Positions 7,901 through 12,521 of a stretch of 12,521 nt of DNA are shown one piece after another. Source of the DNA: Candidatus Babelota bacterium (GTDB lineage Bacteria; JAGOBX01); contig JAGOBX010000054.1 in the NCBI GenBank assembly GCA_017999075.1, positions 1 through 12,521 of the forward strand, read 5' to 3'. The notes beneath the pieces were generated by a model, which did no database searches, had not been told where the DNA came from, and worked only from the letters and a program-made list of their open reading frames with translations. Position 1 is the stretch's first letter. Each line of letters begins with the position of its first letter. A program made the translations under genes and the position numbers.

Positions 7901-10900
7901 CGCGCCGCTTAACAGTTCTGTAGATGAAGTGATTGAAAAATGAGCAGCTGCAAGATTTTCCACATTATTAAAATCCCCTGTTTTATAATAATACTCTATT
8001 CCTGATTTTGCGGATTGAATTATAAAAAACCTTGTTTTTTCCGAAACACCGATTTTATAAAATTTATGAAATGATTCGGCGTAATATTTATAATCTCCGG
8101 TTTTTTCTGCAAGCCTGAAATATGCCGAACCGAATTTAAACAAATCTTCTTCTGAAATTTTACTGCCTGACAGTTTTGAATAATTTTCAAAACATTCTGC
8201 TGCTTTAAGATAATCTCCGGTTTCATAAAAAATCCTGCTTAGTCTAATAAGTGATTCAGAATCGTTTTTATTCAAAGCAACATATTTTTCATAATATTCT
8301 TTTGATTTTTTTAAATCATTCATATCAAAATATAAATCAGCGGCAGACTTTATTTTTGAATAATCGCTATTATCAAATTTCAATAATTCATCCATGCATT
8401 TCAACAACTCGTTTTTATTTCCGAGCTGTTCATAAATTTTAATGAGTTTTTCAAGCATTTCCCTGTTTTTAGGTTTTTCAGAAAGATAAATATTATATTG
8501 ACGTGCAGCATTCAGCCAATCATTCTGCTTTAAAAACAAATCCCCCAGTTTTTTATTCAAATCGTAATTTTTAAAAAGATTTCTTGCAATAACATACAAT
8601 TCTATTATTTTTTCAGGAGGCAGATATTTTTCAGATAATTCCGCAATTTTTAACAATTCATTATAATCTGCTGTTTTTACTGCGCCGGCAGCAAGATACG
8701 AAGCAGCTTCAGATTCTTTTCCAATATAATACAATGACCATCCATACTGCAAACTTAAATCTGCAGAACTTAAAACCACATCTCCAAGTTTTTTAAAAAT
8801 TTCAGATGCCGCAGAAAATGATTTTGAATTATAATATGATTCTGCCAGTTTCACTAAAACCATAGTATCAGATTTGTCATATTCGTAAGCATTTTTAAAG
8901 TTTTCAATCGCTTTTCCATATTCCGCTGCCGCAAGATTCAATTCTCCAAGTTTAACATATATGTCTTTTTTTATTTTCTTTATATTTCCGGAATAATATT
9001 CGTCTGTTTCTATCATTGTAAATAATTTCCATGATTCCTGAAGTTTTCCTATTTTATATGCAGAATAAGCAAGAGTGTAAAAAGACTGTTTATCAAGAAG
9101 TTTTTGAATTTTTTGATCGCCAAGATATTTATAAGAATCAAAATAATTCCCTGTGTTGTACAAAGCTATACCGGCAAATATTTGGGATTTTTCTGCTAAA
9201 TCTATAGTCTTAATATCAAACTTAGTGTTTTTAAAAAGTTCTATTGTTTTTATATAATTTCCGGCAATAAAATTAAATTCTATTTGTTTGAAAAGATAAT
9301 ATTTTTCAACGCCGGAATTTTGCAGAATTTCTGATAAACAGCTGATCTCAGCAGCAGTATCTCCTGTCAATCTTGCAATTTCAAATTTATACTTTAATAA
9401 TTCATAATCTAATTTTGATTCATAATCAGATGAAGAAATTAATTTATCATATAAATCAGCAGCTTTAGATATATTTCCTGATTTATAATAACATATAATT
9501 TTTTGTTTTTCATTTACATTCAGATTGCCGTCTGATTTTTCTAAAATCCCTGCTGCTTCTGTATAACCGGAATCATTAAAATATGAAAAAAATTCTATAT
9601 TGGCAATTTCACTGTCTTTAAAATCAAGTTTACCTATGTTAAACAACGCTTCTTTATATTTTTTAGTTTCATATTGTTTTCTTATTAAATTGATCTTACT
9701 TTTATCAATTATTCTTTTTAATTTTCCATTTATATTAATTTTTCTTTTATTCATCAATGATTCGACATATTTCAAAAGTTTTTCATTATCATCAGACAAG
9801 TGGTACGACTTAACAATAAGTTCAATTGCAGAATCAGAATCATCATTTTCAAATTTTTGAAGCAGTTCAGAAGATTCATTATATTTTCCTAATTCAATTA
9901 ATCTGTCGGCTTTAATCATTGAAAACGTTTTTATTTCAGATTCATTCATATATTTCGAATTAACAAGTTTATCAAAAAACTTTTCAAAATCCGGATAATT
10001 ATTCACTGATAAATACTCAAGAAATTTAACTGCAATCTTGTTTTCAAAACAAAAATTCAATGATGTTTTTGAAACAAATGATTTTTCTATCAAAGAAAAC
10101 CATATATTTTTAATGTTTTCAATATCCGCAGGTTTTAAATGATTAGCGCATTCAAACCGCATCATTAAAACATCTTCTTCCTGCTTAAGGGATGAAAGCT
10201 GTTTATCAGCGTCTTCAAAATTTCCATTTTTTATATTCATCTCAGCAGTATATTTTATAATGCCTGGTTCAGGGTTTATCCCTGATTTATCAAGAACTTT
10301 AACATAAAACAATATTTTTTCAGAATTTTTTGTTTTAACATAATACTTTAAAATTTTATCAGCAAATTTTACTGATCCTGTTTTGTTGAAATGAAATTCG
10401 GCAAATTCTATTGATTTTTCCAGGTCACCTGATTTAATATAATAATCAGCCAAATACTCCGATATTTTCAAAAGGTATCCATCGAGTATTTCTTGATTAT
10501 TTGAATTTTTCAAAAATCCGTAAGCTTTTAAATAATTTTTTAATTTCAAGTTATCATTATCCGTTTTTGATTTATAATATGATATACCAAGTCTATTTTT
10601 TTCCTCATCATTAATAACATAACCGAAATCTGAAACAAGTTTTTCATATGTTGAAATCATCTTTTCGAAATTATTTGTTTTATTTGATATTTCGGCTATT
10701 TTAATCAAAATTTCTTTATCTTTAGGTTCAAGTTTATGGTATTCAAAATACATATCCAGTGATTTATCCATTTTTCCAAACTCATAATATGCATAAGCAA
10801 GATTCTTAATTATTTGTTTGGTTTTAGGAACCTGTTCATAATATTCTATAGCTGTTTTATAATCATTCTTATTAAAATAATAATCTGCTATATTTTCGGA

Positions 10901-12376
10901 ATATTCTGAATTCTTCTGCAATTTCAAAATCAAAATAAGAGTTTTTATATATTCATCATTTCGGTTTAACTGTTTGTACGCATTTGCAGCGAGTTTCAGC
11001 AATTTTTCATTATTGTTGATTTTAATTTTTTCAATAATTTCAATCTGTTTTGCATAATTTTTTGTAATACTATAAATTTCAAGTTTTCTGTCTGCAATAA
11101 GTTCTGAATATTTTTCAGGATATAATGTCAAAAACTGTTCAGCTTCATTAAACATCTTTTTTGACATGCAGTAATCTGTAGCTTCAATTAATAATTCTTT
11201 AAATCCGGTTTTTTCAAAATTCTTTATCTGGGGAATCATATTTAAAATCTTTTCCGTAAAACCTAGTTTTATTCCAGAATTCGCGTATTTATAAATATCT
11301 TCTTCTTCCATATTAATTTTATAAAGATTTTGAATCTCCGAATAATACTTATAGCTTTTTGAATAATCCTGTTTTGCATAATAAAATGAAGCTGCATTTT
11401 TCAATATTCTTTTTTTAGATTCTTCATTATCACTGTATTCAATATATTTCACTGCTTCTTCATAATTATTCAGCATTGAATAACATTTGAATTTTATATA
11501 ATTCATTTTTGTTTTATCAATAATTTCCGAAAATTTCGAAACGGCTTTCAAAGCTTCATCAATTTTATTTTTATCAATAAGCATTAAAATATATGCGGCA
11601 GAAAGTTCTTTTAAGTCATCGCTGTTTCTGGCAATAAATTCCGAATCCAAATATTTAGCCGCTAATTTCATAAAAACTTCAGGGTCAGATGCTGAATTTT
11701 TTAAAAGTTTAACAGCAATATTATTTTTTTGAACATATTTTTTTATTGTTTCACTGGACCCTGTTTTGGACATAAGGTTTTCAAAAATATTTTTTTTGTC
11801 CGCATCAGGCACATTGATTTTTTCAACGCAATCCGCTAATATAATCATATATTCCGTGTTATTAGAATATTTCATCAGCAATTCATAAGCTTTTTGGTAA
11901 TCTTTTAAATAATAATAAGACTGCCCTATAAGTTGCGCGATATAATCGCCTTCATATTTATTTTTTTTGACAGACGAATTATACTCTTCAACAACTTTGT
12001 TATATCTCTGACTGTTGAAATTACAAGTTATAACCTCTTTAAAAAATTTATCCGAACCTGTTAATTCCTTGTAAAACCCGTATATTTCTGCAGCTTTAAC
12101 ATAATTCTTATTTTTATATTCATTTCCAGCGGCAAACTCTGCGCATAATATCATATAATCTTTTATTTCCCGCGTTGGATCAGGTAGTTTTTTCAAAATC
12201 TCAAGAGCTGCCGGATAATATTTTTCTTTCAAAACATTATTGTCGGCAGCCCTGAAATACGCTATTCCGTATTTTTCTGCGTCAGAATTCTTAAGTTTAG
12301 AAGATTCTAATTTCGAAAAATATTCTATTGACTTCTTGTAATCGCCTGTTTCAAAAAACAATCCGGCAAGTTCCAT
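4901..12376 (-). CDS. Giant tetratricopeptide (TPR) repeat protein, 5' end uncertain
   Basis: 2491 residues from the first available ATG, built almost entirely of degenerate TPR helix pairs (room for about 70 units of 34 residues). The recurring pattern is a first helix such as LAGLYYKNNNY or LSRIFYETGDY and a second helix such as KDAYDLYILLLK or LKAAECFE, with Gly/Asn-Asp-Tyr turns and acidic-proline spacers (KLEPKD, NIDPKQ, DMEPEN). No enzyme motif, transmembrane stretch or coiled-coil domain interrupts the repeats. The C-terminus ends inside a last repeat (AADAAIKLNELKHKIK). TPR arrays form superhelical surfaces for protein binding, so a scaffold or assembly role is inferred; cell location is unknown because no true N-terminus is seen. 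The predicted ATG has no convincing ribosome site (only GGTGAAG nearby) and lies in the middle of a repeat: it aligns with Ile1377 of an internal copy. Upstream in-frame TPR sequence is interrupted by two TAA codons. It is followed after 20 bases by queC. Lys, Asn, Tyr and Ile are very common, in line with the low G+C. Confidence 0.88.
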   Translation of the reverse strand: MELAGLFFETGDYKKSIEYFSKLESSKLKNSDAEKYGIAYFRAADNNVLKEKYYPAALEILKKLPDPTREIKDYMILCAEFAAGNEYKNKNYVKAAEIYGFYKELTGSDKFFKEVITCNFNSQRYNKVVEEYNSSVKKNKYEGDYIAQLIGQSYYYLKDYQKAYELLMKYSNNTEYMIILADCVEKINVPDADKKNIFENLMSKTGSSETIKKYVQKNNIAVKLLKNSASDPEVFMKLAAKYLDSEFIARNSDDLKELSAAYILMLIDKNKIDEALKAVSKFSEIIDKTKMNYIKFKCYSMLNNYEEAVKYIEYSDNEESKKRILKNAASFYYAKQDYSKSYKYYSEIQNLYKINMEEEDIYKYANSGIKLGFTEKILNMIPQIKNFEKTGFKELLIEATDYCMSKKMFNEAEQFLTLYPEKYSELIADRKLEIYSITKNYAKQIEIIEKIKINNNEKLLKLAANAYKQLNRNDEYIKTLILILKLQKNSEYSENIADYYFNKNDYKTAIEYYEQVPKTKQIIKNLAYAYYEFGKMDKSLDMYFEYHKLEPKDKEILIKIAEISNKTNNFEKMISTYEKLVSDFGYVINDEEKNRLGISYYKSKTDNDNLKLKNYLKAYGFLKNSNNQEILDGYLLKISEYLADYYIKSGDLEKSIEFAEFHFNKTGSVKFADKILKYYVKTKNSEKILFYVKVLDKSGINPEPGIIKYTAEMNIKNGNFEDADKQLSSLKQEEDVLMMRFECANHLKPADIENIKNIWFSLIEKSFVSKTSLNFCFENKIAVKFLEYLSVNNYPDFEKFFDKLVNSKYMNESEIKTFSMIKADRLIELGKYNESSELLQKFENDDSDSAIELIVKSYHLSDDNEKLLKYVESLMNKRKININGKLKRIIDKSKINLIRKQYETKKYKEALFNIGKLDFKDSEIANIEFFSYFNDSGYTEAAGILEKSDGNLNVNEKQKIICYYKSGNISKAADLYDKLISSSDYESKLDYELLKYKFEIARLTGDTAAEISCLSEILQNSGVEKYYLFKQIEFNFIAGNYIKTIELFKNTKFDIKTIDLAEKSQIFAGIALYNTGNYFDSYKYLGDQKIQKLLDKQSFYTLAYSAYKIGKLQESWKLFTMIETDEYYSGNIKKIKKDIYVKLGELNLAAAEYGKAIENFKNAYEYDKSDTMVLVKLAESYYNSKSFSAASEIFKKLGDVVLSSADLSLQYGWSLYYIGKESEAASYLAAGAVKTADYNELLKIAELSEKYLPPEKIIELYVIARNLFKNYDLNKKLGDLFLKQNDWLNAARQYNIYLSEKPKNREMLEKLIKIYEQLGNKNELLKCMDELLKFDNSDYSKIKSAADLYFDMNDLKKSKEYYEKYVALNKNDSESLIRLSRIFYETGDYLKAAECFENYSKLSGSKISEEDLFKFGSAYFRLAEKTGDYKYYAESFHKFYKIGVSEKTRFFIIQSAKSGIEYYYKTGDFNNVENLAAAHFSITSSTELLSGAYLKIINKMFESGDYASSVSYSKKYIKIHKENPEIFRILAESFEKLNNIDAARYYYYLAFKFEYKQQDACIRLAEFYEKTDPASSAYYYEQYDKYTNSGKPDIYLKISELFYENSDYANAVRYYEKLDKITRPDLIEHIIVSYRKLDKPDKAAEYIIKYFNITSDYQFDKLEYIMLYYFNSQRYKEIIELVNRMNPAAKKSLKNLNYNIAVVFWMNKEYKNAADYFIEYEKTGDKVHYDFAYYLGGIFYDKTEYNSALKYYDMFSKSISPKDKRYYPSLFKKIKINYDLQKYEDCAKISEELENGIDGFDDNSKKELYSIAGNTYFQLKNIEKAENYFNKLSEMNYNLTIPYAAIGLYYYEIKKFEKALKYLALVEDKSDNIKIFNALADIYNKTGDAVSAEKYYLKLYSMHPSEEYAVAAAKFFDANNNSNKAAEFYKIAVKYNPENMEALYFLGNLYFNLKNYQNAAGYLNSLSKIRHSYEKINEKLAKSYFEINEFDKCAELYNKIGNRNQIQNFEYAYSLMKSKKYADSLVQFNNLLLEKQIAPKLKSDILRYAAETYLNSGNKIDGELIQYYDNFIRNIAENKITDKESLDYLDNISVKTGDFYYELKEYSKSYHYYSFVKNFGSQTSNSIEKFAIAAFNIKNYKDSSRLFNGLIINNKLKNSVTPKYYLYSGFCSYYLNNYEQAYSEIYKSGAFNSKNDNPEFNKIFGKLLIYKNEHKKAEPFLEFAVSKLKDSEPLTLLAEAYLKSERKKEALELFSKSLNIDPKQKKLFHVVGDLYFEFNDIAGAAGSYSKMFDSISGRIDSKILLSSMRYASIYFEKGIYRKSYDIMFKLYENGVNDFKLNYNLALSSIYLQNYEFALKLFELCDKFDIKPSSYYYQSGELFAKLGRIPEAIKKLNKAFDMEPENTVFIKTLASVLEKNSNFTDAVKLYEKLYNLDKNNIQVLSKLAGLYYKNNNYKDAYDLYILLLKIDPTSDFAADAAIKLNELKHKIK

Positions 12377-12521
12377 TACAGCTTCACCATCGTCTTTTTT
12401 TATAAAAATATATTTTTCAAAATATTCTGCAGATTTTTTTAAATTGTTATATTTTTTTTATAAATCAGCCAATTTTTTAAGTTCTGATTAAGTGTGTTTT
12501 TTTGATTTTACAAGTTCTTCA
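12377..12521 (-). pseudogene. Upstream in-frame TPR segment broken by two TAA codons (5' part of the giant TPR gene)
   Basis: Read in the frame of the giant TPR gene, this stretch encodes recognisable TPR sequence: EELVKSKKHT, stop, SELKKLADL, stop, KKYNNLKKSAEYFEKYI, running into EAV-Met at 12376. The stops are TAA at 12488-12490 and 12458-12460. The segment aligns without gaps to residues 1329-1376 of the downstream protein (DELLKFDN..., ADLYFDMNDLKKSKEYYEKYV), with both stops opposite tyrosines (Tyr1339 and Tyr1349). The frame stays open to the right edge on the far side of the first stop. It may be a real nonsense-decayed 5' end, in which case the fragment to the right ends at 12488, or sequence error near a contig end. 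No ATG lies between the second stop and 12376. Confidence 0.55.

Noticed and set aside
4901-12376. Tandem DNA repeats or a CRISPR-like array inside the TPR gene
   Set aside because: Short similar strings recur, mostly from codons for Gly-Asp-Tyr and Tyr-Tyr-Glu, but no exact long repeat with regular spacing is seen. The repetition is at protein level only.
12458-12490. Reassignment of TAA to tyrosine in this organism
   Set aside because: TAA ends the solute-binding protein, radical SAM, mnmA, AMMECR1 and TPR genes at places expected for those families, and Tyr is encoded everywhere by TAT or TAC. I know of no bacterial code with this change.

Overview
This is an AT-rich bacterial window, clearly below one third G+C by eye. 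Six coding regions lie head-to-tail on the minus strand, and the 3' end of one gene lies on the plus strand at the left edge. Shine-Dalgarno-like sequences precede most starts. One gene starts with GTG, and two minus-strand genes are joined by an ATGA overlap. There are no RNA genes, insertion sequences, CRISPR arrays or phage genes. The gene set (a CxxC-type MnmA, a stand-alone AMMECR1 protein and a giant TPR protein) would fit an AT-rich spirochaete or one of the uncultured candidate phyla, but nothing fixes the taxonomy.

Layout, left to right. Positions 3-365 (+) hold the C-terminus of a family-3 solute-binding protein. A 45-base convergent junction with a small hairpin follows. The minus-strand series, in transcription order from the right, is: a giant TPR-repeat protein (12376 to 4901, 2491 codons), queC (4880 to 4203), an AMMECR1-domain protein (4185 to 3637), mnmA (3567 to 2491), a class I/II aminotransferase (2446 to 1241), and an SPL-like radical SAM protein (1244 to 411). 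Gaps are 20, 17, 69 and 44 bases and then a 4-base overlap, so one operon or two closely placed ones are likely. The 69-base gap before mnmA is the only place where an internal promoter would easily fit.

How the genes fit together. QueC makes preQ0, the precursor of queuosine at tRNA position 34. MnmA makes 2-thiouridine at tRNA position 34. Both are PP-loop ATP pyrophosphatases, so the middle of the operon has a wobble-base modification theme. The AMMECR1 protein sits between them with no known function. The aminotransferase and radical SAM protein are probably translationally coupled, but their shared purpose is unclear. The TPR protein is a scaffold-like chain of repeats with no visible catalytic or membrane part.

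The most notable point is at the right edge. The TPR reading frame continues upstream of its first ATG as recognisable TPR sequence, but two TAA codons interrupt it. When this segment is aligned without gaps to an internal copy about 1376 residues further on, both TAA codons fall exactly on tyrosines. This means decay of the 5' end, sequence error, or readthrough. The second notable point is that MnmA lacks the usual second catalytic cysteine.
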